This document shows positions 1 through 5,597 of a DNA stretch of 5,597 bases, piece by piece. The notes under the pieces were generated by a model. That model searched no databases and had not been told where the DNA came from. It saw only the letters and a program-made list of their open reading frames with translations. Position 1 is the first letter of the stretch; every line of letters begins with the position of its first letter. The stretch lies in NCBI GenBank assembly GCA_016782825.1, contig JADHXT010000255.1, positions 1 through 5,597 on the forward strand. Reading direction: 5' to 3'. Source of the DNA: Candidatus Brocadiia bacterium. GTDB taxonomy: Bacteria; Planctomycetota; PUPC01; DSUN01. Both the position numbers and the translations under genes were made by a program.

Positions 1-1366
1 CGCCTTTGCCGGGCGGGGTCAGTTCCCAACGCTGCTCCGGCAGGAGGTTCTTCTCAAAGAGCTGCAAGTGCGCTGGCTTGCCTGCGCGCGGGAGCACGCC
101 GTAACCGCCGGAGGTGTCATACGTGGCGCACGCCACGTGGGCGCGCACGAGCAGGTCGCCCAGATGCTGGTGATAGAGCTGGAACACGTGGTAGTTTGGT
201 CGGCGAACGTATGGCGGCTCGTAGTTTTTCACGGAGCCCCAATACTCGTTGGCGAACTGCCAGTGGTTGGCGAGGGCGACGTGATGCTCCGGCTTCATCA
301 GGATGCGGAGGATTTCCGCGTTGACCAGCGCATTGCCCAGACAGTGGCGGTAAGGCACTGGCTGGCTGCGCTTCTGCACGAAGTGGCCGTTGTATTCGGT
401 GATGGCCAGCGGGATGTCGTCTCGGCCCGTGAGCGTGCGGATGTGGCTGCGGAGCTGGCGGTAGACGTGGTCGATCTGCGCGTCGCCGGCGAGAGCGAGG
501 GCGATGAGTTCGGCCGGCGGCGGCTTGCCGCTGTCGCTGTAGTAGCGGGGAAGGTAGCAGTGGTGGATGGCGAAGTCGATCTCTCGTGCCGCGCCCTCGA
601 GCACGGCGCGCGTCCAGCGCCCGACCTTGCCCGTGGACGTGTTCTCGAGCACGGCGCCGAGCTTCACCCGAGGATCGACGGCCCGCATGGCACGACGCAC
701 GGCGATGAACTTACGAACGTACTCCTCCGGGCTGAGGCGATTGCCCGCGTGGTCCCCGTGGTCCGACTCGTTGCCGAACTCGAACCAGACGACCTTCCAC
801 GGCTCGGCGTGGCCGTCGGCGGCACGCCGCGCCGCCCAGTCGCGCCCGTCGCCGGGGTTGGCGCCGTCGTTGGGCGCGTTGAGATACTCGACCATGTCCG
901 CCGCATCCTGTGGCGGGCACACGTAGGCGCTGAGCGTAATGATCGGTGTGGCGCCGATGTCCGAGCAGTGGCGGAGAAACTCCGGCAGGCCAAACTGCTG
1001 CTTCGGACGCTCCGCCAGTGGGCCGACGGTCCGCTTCCACAGGAACCGGTGCGCCCCACATCCCCCTGGCCATCGCGACACGCTCAAACCACACTGCCGG
1101 GCCAGAGTCACAAGCTCCGGCACGGACCGCCGGCGCTCGGGGTCCCAGATCCCCGCGCCGCGATTGCCGTATTCGGTGCGGGCGTTCTGGTAGCCGAGCA
1201 TGTTGTTGCCCAGCAGCTGCCGGTTCACGGCCCCGAGCACGCGGCCGGGCTGGATGCGGATCGTGGCGGAATCTGCGCCGGCCGCGCACAACGCGGGACG
1301 CACGTGCCAGAGCACGGCGAGGGCGAGCAAGGCAAGAGCGGCTGCGGCGCGGCGGCTGGGGGTCAT
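1..1366 (-). CDS. Secreted GH51-like glycosidase, probable alpha-L-arabinofuranosidase (3' partial)
   Basis: 455 codons are visible with no stop; the C-terminal end lies beyond the left edge. Residues 1 to about 28 look like a Sec signal peptide: two Arg at 5-6, a hydrophobic Ala/Leu core at 7-20, and likely cleavage near Ala28 or Ala29. Cys27 is not in a proper lipobox, so a lipoprotein is unlikely. The mature part resembles a clan GH-A (beta/alpha)8 barrel of the GH51 type: SRWPGG at 97-102, GPLAERP at 115-121, MVEYLN at 158-163, RAADGHAEPW at 181-190, then WFEFGNE at 194-200. Glu200 would be the acid/base and Glu324 in AITEYN the nucleophile. In this family the enzyme hydrolyses terminal alpha-L-arabinofuranosyl groups from arabinoxylan, arabinan or pectin side chains with retention. 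The start is supported by AGGAA six bases upstream and by the signal peptide that follows. It is divergent from uxaC. The family is fairly sure; the exact substrate is not, and other GH-A families remain possible. Confidence 0.88.
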   Translation of the reverse strand, partial: MTPSRRAAAALALLALAVLWHVRPALCAAGADSATIRIQPGRVLGAVNRQLLGNNMLGYQNARTEYGNRGAGIWDPERRRSVPELVTLARQCGLSVSRWPGGCGAHRFLWKRTVGPLAERPKQQFGLPEFLRHCSDIGATPIITLSAYVCPPQDAADMVEYLNAPNDGANPGDGRDWAARRAADGHAEPWKVVWFEFGNESDHGDHAGNRLSPEEYVRKFIAVRRAMRAVDPRVKLGAVLENTSTGKVGRWTRAVLEGAAREIDFAIHHCYLPRYYSDSGKPPPAELIALALAGDAQIDHVYRQLRSHIRTLTGRDDIPLAITEYNGHFVQKRSQPVPYRHCLGNALVNAEILRILMKPEHHVALANHWQFANEYWGSVKNYEPPYVRRPNYHVFQLYHQHLGDLLVRAHVACATYDTSGGYGVLPRAGKPAHLQLFEKNLLPEQRWELTPPGKG

Positions 1367-1372
1367 CGTGTG

Positions 1373-1377
1373 TTCCT
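1373..1377 (-). promoter_or_regulatory. Ribosome binding site of the glycosidase gene
   Basis: On the minus strand AGGAA lies six bases before the ATG at 1366. It is a moderate Shine-Dalgarno match and supports this start over internal ones, since the signal peptide begins here. Confidence 0.6.
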
Positions 1378-1425
1378 GGACAGGGGGCAGCGACGGGGCG
1401 GGCCTCTGGCGCGAAGCCCCCGCCC

Positions 1426-1454
1426 ATTCTACGGCGGGCATGCGGCGCGTGCAA
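1426..1454 (-). promoter_or_regulatory. Predicted sigma70-type promoter for the glycosidase gene
   Basis: On the minus strand TTGCAC (1454-1449) is followed after 17 bases by TAGAAT (1431-1426). The -10 matches the consensus at five of six bases and the -35 begins with TTG. Transcription would start near 1419 and give a leader of roughly 50 bases. Its -35 is separated by a single base from the -35 of the opposing uxaC promoter. The hexamers were picked by eye. Confidence 0.45.
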
Positions 1455-1455
1455 C

Positions 1456-1484
1456 TTGCCGAGCCAATGGTTTTGGGGTAGCAT
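1456..1484 (+). promoter_or_regulatory. Predicted sigma70-type promoter for uxaC
   Basis: TTGCCG (1456-1461) and TAGCAT (1479-1484) are separated by 17 bases, each matching four of six consensus bases. Start of transcription would be near 1491, giving a leader of about 38 bases before the uxaC ATG. It stands back to back with the predicted glycosidase promoter. The whole pair is symmetric about position 1455, inside the short palindrome GCAA-C-TTGC at 1451-1459. Confidence 0.45.
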
Positions 1485-1508
1485 CTGCCCACCTGCCGCT
1501 GCGGTCCA

Positions 1509-1520
1509 CTTTCGCGAAAG
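1509..1520. promoter_or_regulatory. Perfect 12-bp palindrome in the uxaC leader, candidate operator
   Basis: CTTTCGCGAAAG reads the same on both strands. It lies about 18-30 bases downstream of the predicted transcription start, and its right arm overlaps the uxaC Shine-Dalgarno. Palindromes with a central CG step are typical of LacI-family operators, a family that often controls sugar and uronate genes; assigning this site to that family is inference. As RNA, only a weak four-pair hairpin with a CGCG loop could form, so DNA binding is the more likely role. No regulator gene is visible in the window. Confidence 0.4.
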
Positions 1521-1522
1521 GA
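1517..1522 (+). promoter_or_regulatory. Ribosome binding site of uxaC
   Basis: AAAGGA lies six bases before the ATG at 1529 and decides this start. The in-frame ATG at 1544, which gives MTEDF, is a possible alternative, but it is too far from this site to use it well. Confidence 0.65.
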
Positions 1523-1528
1523 CTCCCC

Positions 1529-2959
1529 ATGGCCGACGTGTTCATGACAGAAGACTTCCTGCTCGAGAGCGATGCGGCACGCGAACTGTACCAGCGATTC
1601 GCCCAAGACCAGCCGATCCTCGACTACCACTGCCACCTCCCCCCCCAGCAGGTGGCCGAGGACTACCGGTTCGAGAACATGACGGACATCTGGCTGGCCG
1701 GCGACCACTACAAGTGGCGCCTCATGCGGGCCTGCGGTGTGCCCGAGCGCTACTGCACCGGCGACGCGAGCGACTGGGAGAAGTTTCTCAAGTGGGCGGG
1801 GACGGTGCCGAAGATCCTCCGCAATCCGCTCTACCACTGGACCCACATGGAGCTGAAGACGCCCTTCGGTATCCGCGACCGTCTGTTCAACACCCAGACG
1901 GCCGAGGGCATCTGGCAGGAGTGCAACGCGAAGCTGGCGGAGCCGGCATTCTCGGCCCGCGGCATCATGCAGCGGATGAACGTGGTGCTCGTGTGCACCA
2001 CCGACGACCCCGCGGACAGCTTGGAGCACCACGCCGCCGTGGCCGCCGACGAGGGCTTCGGCGTGCAGATGCTGCCCACCTTCCGTCCCGACAAGGCCAT
2101 GGCCGTGGAGAGTACGGAGACCTTCAACGCCTACGTGGACAGGCTGGCCGAGGCAGCCGACCTCCACATCGCCGACTACAAGGTGTTCCTCGACGCCATT
2201 CGTTCCCGCCACGACTTCTTCCACGCCATGGGCTGCCGCCTGAGCGACCACGGCATCGAGCACGTCTACGCGGACGACTACACCGACAGCGGCGTGGCCA
2301 CCAGCTTCGCGAAGATTCGCGGCGGGCAGGAGCTCGGCCCCGACGAAGTGGCCCGCTTCAAGTCGGCCATGCTCTTCGAGTTCGCGGTGCTCGACGCCGA
2401 GAAGGGCTGGACCCAGCAGTTCCACATGAACGTCTTCCGCAACAACTGCTCCCGCCTGCACAGGCAACTGGGCCCCGACGTGGGCTGCGACTCCATGGGC
2501 GACTGCACCCTCGGGCGGCCGCTGGTGAAGCTCTTCGACCGTCTCGACCGAGACGGCAGCCTGGCCAAGACCATCGTCTACTCGCTGAACCCGGGCGACA
2601 ACGCGCTGCTGGCCACCGCCATCGGCAACTTCCAGGACGGCTCCGTCCCTGGCAAGATGCAGCTTGGCAGCGGATGGTGGTTCAACGACCAGCTCTACGG
2701 CATGACCGAGCAGATGGAAGTGCTGTCGAACGTAGGCGTGCTCAGCACGTTCGTGGGGATGCTCACCGACTCCCGGTCGTTCCTCTCCTACACGCGGCAC
2801 GACTACTTCCGCCGCCTGCTGTGCAACATCCTGGGCACCGACATCGAGCGGGGGCTGCTGCCGCGCGACCTCGGCCTCGTGGGCGGCGTGGTGGCCGATA
2901 TCTGCTACGGCAACGCCGCGCGTTTCTTCGGCTTCGAGGGGCTGCCCGAGGCGAAGTGA
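1529..2959 (+). CDS. uxaC: Glucuronate isomerase (uronate isomerase)
   Basis: This 476-residue protein is full length for the family (about 470 in E. coli) and is recognisable across its whole length. UxaC is a cytoplasmic amidohydrolase-superfamily enzyme that converts D-glucuronate to D-fructuronate and D-galacturonate to D-tagaturonate, the first step of the Ashwell uronate pathway. Landmarks in order: MTEDFLL at 6-12; DYHCHLPPQQ at 32-41, with the metal-binding HxH at His34 and His36; EDYRFEN at 44-50; GDHYKWR at 58-64; CTGDASD at 76-82; NPLYHWTH at 99-106; SARGIMQ at 142-148; CTTDDP at 156-161; RPDKA at 186-190; SDHG at 239-242; QFHM at 297-300; LNPGDN at 353-358; GSGWWFND at 380-387; and LTDSRSFLSYTRHDYFRR at 412-429. 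No key motif is missing. The same frame stays open upstream to position 68, but that part is antisense to the glycosidase; the start at 1529 is fixed by the AAAGGA site and the family's N-terminus. It is a monocistronic unit divergent from the glycosidase gene. Confidence 0.97.
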   Translation: MADVFMTEDFLLESDAARELYQRFAQDQPILDYHCHLPPQQVAEDYRFENMTDIWLAGDHYKWRLMRACGVPERYCTGDASDWEKFLKWAGTVPKILRNPLYHWTHMELKTPFGIRDRLFNTQTAEGIWQECNAKLAEPAFSARGIMQRMNVVLVCTTDDPADSLEHHAAVAADEGFGVQMLPTFRPDKAMAVESTETFNAYVDRLAEAADLHIADYKVFLDAIRSRHDFFHAMGCRLSDHGIEHVYADDYTDSGVATSFAKIRGGQELGPDEVARFKSAMLFEFAVLDAEKGWTQQFHMNVFRNNCSRLHRQLGPDVGCDSMGDCTLGRPLVKLFDRLDRDGSLAKTIVYSLNPGDNALLATAIGNFQDGSVPGKMQLGSGWWFNDQLYGMTEQMEVLSNVGVLSTFVGMLTDSRSFLSYTRHDYFRRLLCNILGTDIERGLLPRDLGLVGGVVADICYGNAARFFGFEGLPEAK

Positions 2960-2970
2960 GGGCAGGGCGG

Positions 2971-4134
2971 TCAGGCCGGCGCGTCGCCCCAGTCGGGCAC
3001 GTCGAGGCGCTCGCCGTCGCGGAGCGCGCTCTTGTGCGCCGTGGCGCCGGCGGCCATGTAGCGCACGGCCTCCCAGGCGTGGATGGCCGGCAGGCGGTCG
3101 TGGGCGATGGCGTCCACAAACTCGTGGACGAGGTAGGCGTGGGAGCCGCCGTGGCCGCCCAGGAACCCATCGCCCACTGCGGCTCGGAACGCGGCCTCGA
3201 CGTCGGCCGGCAGCGGGTCGCGCAGGTCTTCGTCGGCAACCGCCGTGCGGCACCCTTTGTCCAGCCACGCTCCTTCGCGGAACGAGCCTTCCGTGCCGAA
3301 GAGCCGGAACGTCTCCGCGCCCGGGTGCCCGATCTCCCGCAGCTCGGCAATGCGGCACGTGGCGCCGTTGCTCATGTGGAAGAGCGCGGTCTCGTTGCTG
3401 AAGTCGTGGGCGAAGTAGGGATCGGTGTCGTTCCGCGTGCCCCAGGCACACACCTGGGTGGCGTGGGCCTGCATGACGTGGATGGGGCCGGAGACGGAGT
3501 GGGTGGGGTAGTGCATCGGGCCGCCCACGATGCCGCGGTCGTGATACTGCTTCTCGCGGGCGATCCACTCCTGGCCGGGCGCGCTGGCGAGGCGGCTCTC
3601 CCGCACGTCGCGCAGGCGGCAGCCGGGCGAATCCACGTCGTGGATGTACTCGCCCTCGGCATGCACGAAGCGCCCGAAGGCCCCCTCGGCGGCACGGCGG
3701 CGGCAGTACATGGTCTCGGCGCGGTAGACGGTGGTCTCGCCGAGCATGTAGCTCATGCCCGTGCGGCGGCAGGTGGCGACGATGCGGTCGCACCAGTCGA
3801 GAATCTCGTCGCTGTCGGGCAGCATCGCCACGGGCACGGCGCTGTAGACGTGCTTGCCGGCGTCCATGGCCTGGATGGCCTGCGGAGCGTGGAGCCAGGG
3901 CTGGGTGAAGAGCGCCACGGCATCGAGGTCGGACGCGCACAGTGCGTCGAGGGAGTCGTAGGCGTCGGACGCATCGAACTTGGCCTGGAAGGCCTCTTGC
4001 TCGGCGAAGCGGCGGATGCGGTCGGGCTCGCGGTCGCACAGCGCGAGGCGCTCAACGAGCGGGTGGCTGCGAAACAGGTCGGCGAAGGCCGAGCCGAAGG
4101 AGCCGAGCCCCACGATGCCCACGCTGATGCCCAT
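2971..4134 (-). CDS. Gfo/Idh/MocA-family oxidoreductase
   Basis: The 387-residue protein is the usual length for this family of NAD(P)-dependent sugar, inositol and amino-sugar dehydrogenases. An N-terminal Rossmann fold covers about residues 1-125, with the dinucleotide-binding GLGSFG at 9-14, a strand ending in Asp34 (ALCDRE) that would bind the ribose, and FTQPWLHAPQAIQAMDAGKHV at 76-96. The C-terminal alpha/beta domain follows, with VGGPMHYPTHSV at 203-214 as the likely substrate and catalytic segment, and GGHGGSHAYLVHEF at 326-339. Oddity: the usual EKP motif after GKHV is SAVP at 98-101, so the conserved lysine is a valine. There is no signal peptide, so it is cytoplasmic. The start has AGGAGA six bases upstream. 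It is tail to tail with uxaC and divergent from the cyclase-domain gene. The substrate cannot be told from sequence; a sugar or uronate derivative is only a guess from context. Confidence 0.95.
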   Translation of the reverse strand: MGISVGIVGLGSFGSAFADLFRSHPLVERLALCDREPDRIRRFAEQEAFQAKFDASDAYDSLDALCASDLDAVALFTQPWLHAPQAIQAMDAGKHVYSAVPVAMLPDSDEILDWCDRIVATCRRTGMSYMLGETTVYRAETMYCRRRAAEGAFGRFVHAEGEYIHDVDSPGCRLRDVRESRLASAPGQEWIAREKQYHDRGIVGGPMHYPTHSVSGPIHVMQAHATQVCAWGTRNDTDPYFAHDFSNETALFHMSNGATCRIAELREIGHPGAETFRLFGTEGSFREGAWLDKGCRTAVADEDLRDPLPADVEAAFRAAVGDGFLGGHGGSHAYLVHEFVDAIAHDRLPAIHAWEAVRYMAAGATAHKSALRDGERLDVPDWGDAPA

Positions 4135-4140
4135 GTCTGT

Positions 4141-4146
4141 TCTCCT
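4141..4146 (-). promoter_or_regulatory. Ribosome binding site of the oxidoreductase gene
   Basis: AGGAGA on the minus strand is six bases before the ATG at 4134. This strong match fixes the start directly ahead of the Rossmann strand. Confidence 0.75.
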
Positions 4147-4175
4147 GGCGGCTGGATGTTGGCAAGGCGGCGCGC

Positions 4176-4203
4176 ATTATACAAGAGGCACGCCGACGCG
4201 CAA
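4176..4203 (-). promoter_or_regulatory. Predicted sigma70-type promoter for the oxidoreductase gene
   Basis: On the minus strand a perfect TATAAT (4181-4176) lies 16 bases downstream of TTGCGC (4203-4198). Transcription would start near 4169, with a leader of about 35 bases. Its -35 is within the left arm of the inverted repeat at 4199-4220. Confidence 0.65.
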
Positions 4204-4220
4204 CAGCTTGCTCTGTTGCG
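4199..4220. promoter_or_regulatory. Perfect inverted repeat between divergent promoters, candidate shared operator
   Basis: The arms CGCAACAG (4199-4206) and CTGTTGCG (4213-4220) are exact reverse complements around the six-base spacer CTTGCT. The left arm covers most of the oxidoreductase -35 and the right arm most of the -35 of the cyclase-domain gene. The centre, 4209.5, is also the midpoint of the two TATAAT boxes. A dimeric repressor or activator bound here could control both genes at once. Part of the symmetry follows simply from two similar -35 boxes facing apart, but the CAG/CTG inner bases extend it beyond them. There is no U-run, so it is not an intrinsic terminator. Confidence 0.5.
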
Positions 4221-4243
4221 GACGGGGGCGGGCCTGGTATAAT
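4216..4243 (+). promoter_or_regulatory. Predicted sigma70-type promoter for the cyclase-domain gene
   Basis: A perfect TATAAT (4238-4243), preceded by TG in extended -10 position (4235-4236), lies 16 bases downstream of TTGCGG (4216-4221). Transcription would start near 4250, giving a leader of about 33 bases. Confidence 0.68.
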
Positions 4244-4273
4244 CACGCGCCGAGACACCAGACACCCAGGTGC

Positions 4274-4279
4274 AGGAGG
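4274..4279 (+). promoter_or_regulatory. Ribosome binding site of the cyclase-domain gene
   Basis: AGGAGG, a full consensus Shine-Dalgarno, ends four bases before the ATG at 4284. The gap is slightly short but the match is strong and selects this start over the in-frame ATG at 4308. Confidence 0.75.
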
Positions 4280-4283
4280 GAAG

Positions 4284-5597
4284 ATGCCCGACGCTTCGGC
4301 CTATCCCATGTGGCGCTACCAGCGGCGGTTCCAGCTTGCGGCCGACGCGATGGCGCGGAGTGCCTTCTCGTCGCTTGATGAGGCCATCGAGGCCCGGCTG
4401 TTCCTCGTGGGCTTCCGGCGCGACGAAGCCACCGAAGGCCCCGCCGCGTGCGTCGAGCCCGACGGCCTGGGCCACGACGCATCGCTCTTTGCCACCGTGC
4501 CCGCACTGGCCGACGAGCTGTACCGCGAAGACCCCGAACACCGAACTCGCCCCGCCGACTCGGTCGCCCAGCAGTCGCCTTACGACCGCGTGCTGCTCCG
4601 CTCGTGGCAGCGGGCGGTGGAGCGGACGATGGCCCGCGAAGAGGACGCGGCGGTGTGGCGTAGCTTCGCCTCGTGGCCGGTGGACGTGGAGGACTACCGC
4701 GTGGTGTGCGTGCTCCAGCTCCCCGACGAGCCCGTGGCCGCCTACTACGCCCTGAACCGCGACACCGTGGACGACTACTACCGCGTGGCCACCTCGCTCC
4801 TGGACGCGCTGGCGGAAGTGTTCCTCACCGAGTGTGGCAAGGCGCTCGGCGAGCACCATCCCGGCCGCTCGCGGCGCGTGGTCGACAGCACCATCTCCGA
4901 ACTCCACCGCAACGCCGGACGCGGCATGACGCAGACCCTCGCCTGGGTGTGCCGCAGCTACGAATCCGTCCACGCTCTCTACGACGCGCTGTGCGACCTG
5001 GCGGCCACGCGATACGAGGGAGCGCCCACCCGTGGCCGCCTGCTCGTGTCGGCACGAGAGCACCCCAACGTGGAGCGGATGGTGGAGTTCGACCAGCCAG
5101 TGCTTCTGGAGGACACCCGCGCGGCGCGGAAACTCCTCGAGGTGACCAGCGGCACGCTGTGCGCGCTCTCCGAGGGGGCCGAGCTGCACGGGCTGGGACG
5201 CCTGAGCGGGGCCTACGACGAGGAGCGCGAGGACCTTTTCGTGGTGGACTTCGTGGACCACCAAGCGTGGCAGCTCTCGCACGGCGGCCAGGTGCTGATG
5301 CGCGTGCACTACGGCCAGCCCGGCCTGCCGGTGCAGCCGCTCGACGCGGGCAAGCTGCGGTCCACCATCCGACGGATCTTCCGCGGCATCGGCGACGAGG
5401 ACATCACACGCCTTCGGCTCATGGTGCGCGCCGCCACGCGCCAGGCCAACGGCACGTTGCTTGTCATCTCCGACCACGCGGCCGAGGAGGCACGCCGCCT
5501 CGCCGTGCAGTCCACACTGATCCGGCCCACCGTGCTCACCGCCTCGCTGGTGCATTCCCTGTCGGCCATCGATGGCGCCTTGCTCGTGGACCCCCAG
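4284..5597 (+). CDS. DisA_N (diadenylate cyclase) domain protein with N-terminal sensor-like region (3' partial)
   Basis: 438 codons are visible and the frame is still open at the right edge. Residues 389-438 look like the start of a DisA_N-type fold: NGTLLVIS at 389-396 matches the conserved G-(T/A)-L-(L/I)-V-I strand, and AIDGALLVDP at 428-437 contains the DGA motif (430-432) that binds ATP in diadenylate cyclases such as DisA and CdaA, which join two ATP into c-di-AMP. The second key motif, RHR, would lie beyond the window, so activity cannot be judged. The preceding sequence has no recognised enzyme motif. Residues about 275-350 (ARKLLEVTSG at 280-290, HGLGRLSG at 302-309, the aromatic WQLSHGG at 329-335, and RVHYGQPGLP at 340-349) recall the N-terminal sensor-type regions (DACNV-like) annotated next to DisA_N in some bacterial proteins; that comparison is from memory. 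There is no signal peptide or membrane segment in the visible part, so a soluble cytoplasmic protein is likely. The role is inferred as nucleotide second-messenger synthesis in response to an unknown cue. Confidence 0.85.
   Translation, partial: MPDASAYPMWRYQRRFQLAADAMARSAFSSLDEAIEARLFLVGFRRDEATEGPAACVEPDGLGHDASLFATVPALADELYREDPEHRTRPADSVAQQSPYDRVLLRSWQRAVERTMAREEDAAVWRSFASWPVDVEDYRVVCVLQLPDEPVAAYYALNRDTVDDYYRVATSLLDALAEVFLTECGKALGEHHPGRSRRVVDSTISELHRNAGRGMTQTLAWVCRSYESVHALYDALCDLAATRYEGAPTRGRLLVSAREHPNVERMVEFDQPVLLEDTRAARKLLEVTSGTLCALSEGAELHGLGRLSGAYDEEREDLFVVDFVDHQAWQLSHGGQVLMRVHYGQPGLPVQPLDAGKLRSTIRRIFRGIGDEDITRLRLMVRAATRQANGTLLVISDHAAEEARRLAVQSTLIRPTVLTASLVHSLSAIDGALLVDPQ

Noticed and set aside
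711..1484. Minus-strand frame of 257 codons overlapping the glycosidase start
   Set aside because: It is in a different frame from the glycosidase, and its sequence is Arg/Pro-rich with no motif. The frame from 1366 carries all the family signatures.
68..1528. Long plus-strand extension in frame with uxaC, which would make a 963-residue protein
   Set aside because: It is antisense to the glycosidase, whose signal peptide and catalytic motifs are clear. The extension has low-complexity Ala/Arg/Val-rich sequence, and the AAAGGA site plus the family N-terminus place the uxaC start at 1529.
4199..4220. The inverted repeat as an intrinsic terminator
   Set aside because: No run of T follows on either strand, and it lies upstream of both divergent genes rather than after any gene end.
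946..4242. Open plus-strand frame of 1098 codons running across three genes
   Set aside because: It is rich in Arg, Ala, Gly and Pro, matches no family, and overlaps uxaC in another frame and the oxidoreductase antisense. This is a usual by-product of high-GC coding sequence, where stop codons are rare.
3753..5555. Open minus-strand frame of 600 codons antisense to the cyclase-domain gene
   Set aside because: It crosses the intergenic promoters and has the His/Val/Gly-rich composition typical of antisense frames in GC-rich genes. The plus-strand frame has the DisA_N motifs and a proper ribosome binding site.
4284..5597. Classical DisA or CdaA diadenylate cyclase name
   Set aside because: The cyclase-like domain comes after about 385 other residues and there are no membrane helices, so neither gene symbol is justified.

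Overview
The window is GC-rich (about two thirds G+C by eye) and holds four protein genes with little spare DNA. All four read cleanly, with codons rich in G/C at third positions. Nothing in the sequence names the organism. The gene types (a secreted GH51-like glycosidase, uronate isomerase, a Gfo/Idh/MocA oxidoreductase with an altered EKP motif, and a diadenylate-cyclase-domain protein with a long N-terminal sensor-like region) would fit a polysaccharide-degrading bacterium such as a planctomycete or another PVC-group member. That assignment is inference.

Layout. Positions 1-1366 (minus) carry a partial gene for a secreted GH51-like clan GH-A glycosidase, probably an alpha-L-arabinofuranosidase, whose 3' end runs off the left edge. 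A 162-bp divergent intergenic region (1367-1528) holds two back-to-back sigma70-like promoters. Then comes uxaC (1529-2959, plus), glucuronate isomerase. It is followed tail to tail, 11 bp away, by a Gfo/Idh/MocA-family dehydrogenase gene (2971-4134, minus). A second divergent intergenic region (4135-4283) again has two back-to-back promoters, arranged symmetrically around a perfect 8-bp inverted repeat. The last gene (4284 to beyond 5597, plus) encodes a protein with the start of a DisA_N-type diadenylate cyclase domain behind about 385 residues of unassigned sensor-like sequence. It is cut by the right edge.

How the parts fit. The glycosidase and uxaC share a promoter region and suit one task: removing arabinose (or a similar side group) from a glucuronoarabinoxylan or pectin-like glycan outside the cytoplasm, and isomerising the released uronic acids inside the cell. 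A perfect 12-bp palindrome with a central CGCG lies in the uxaC leader, beside the ribosome binding site, and is a candidate repressor site. The oxidoreductase has no assignable substrate. It is divergent from the cyclase-domain gene, and the two promoters appear to share one candidate operator, which suggests a link between sugar metabolism and c-di-AMP-type signalling that can be tested. No RNA genes, mobile elements, CRISPR arrays or intrinsic terminators were seen.
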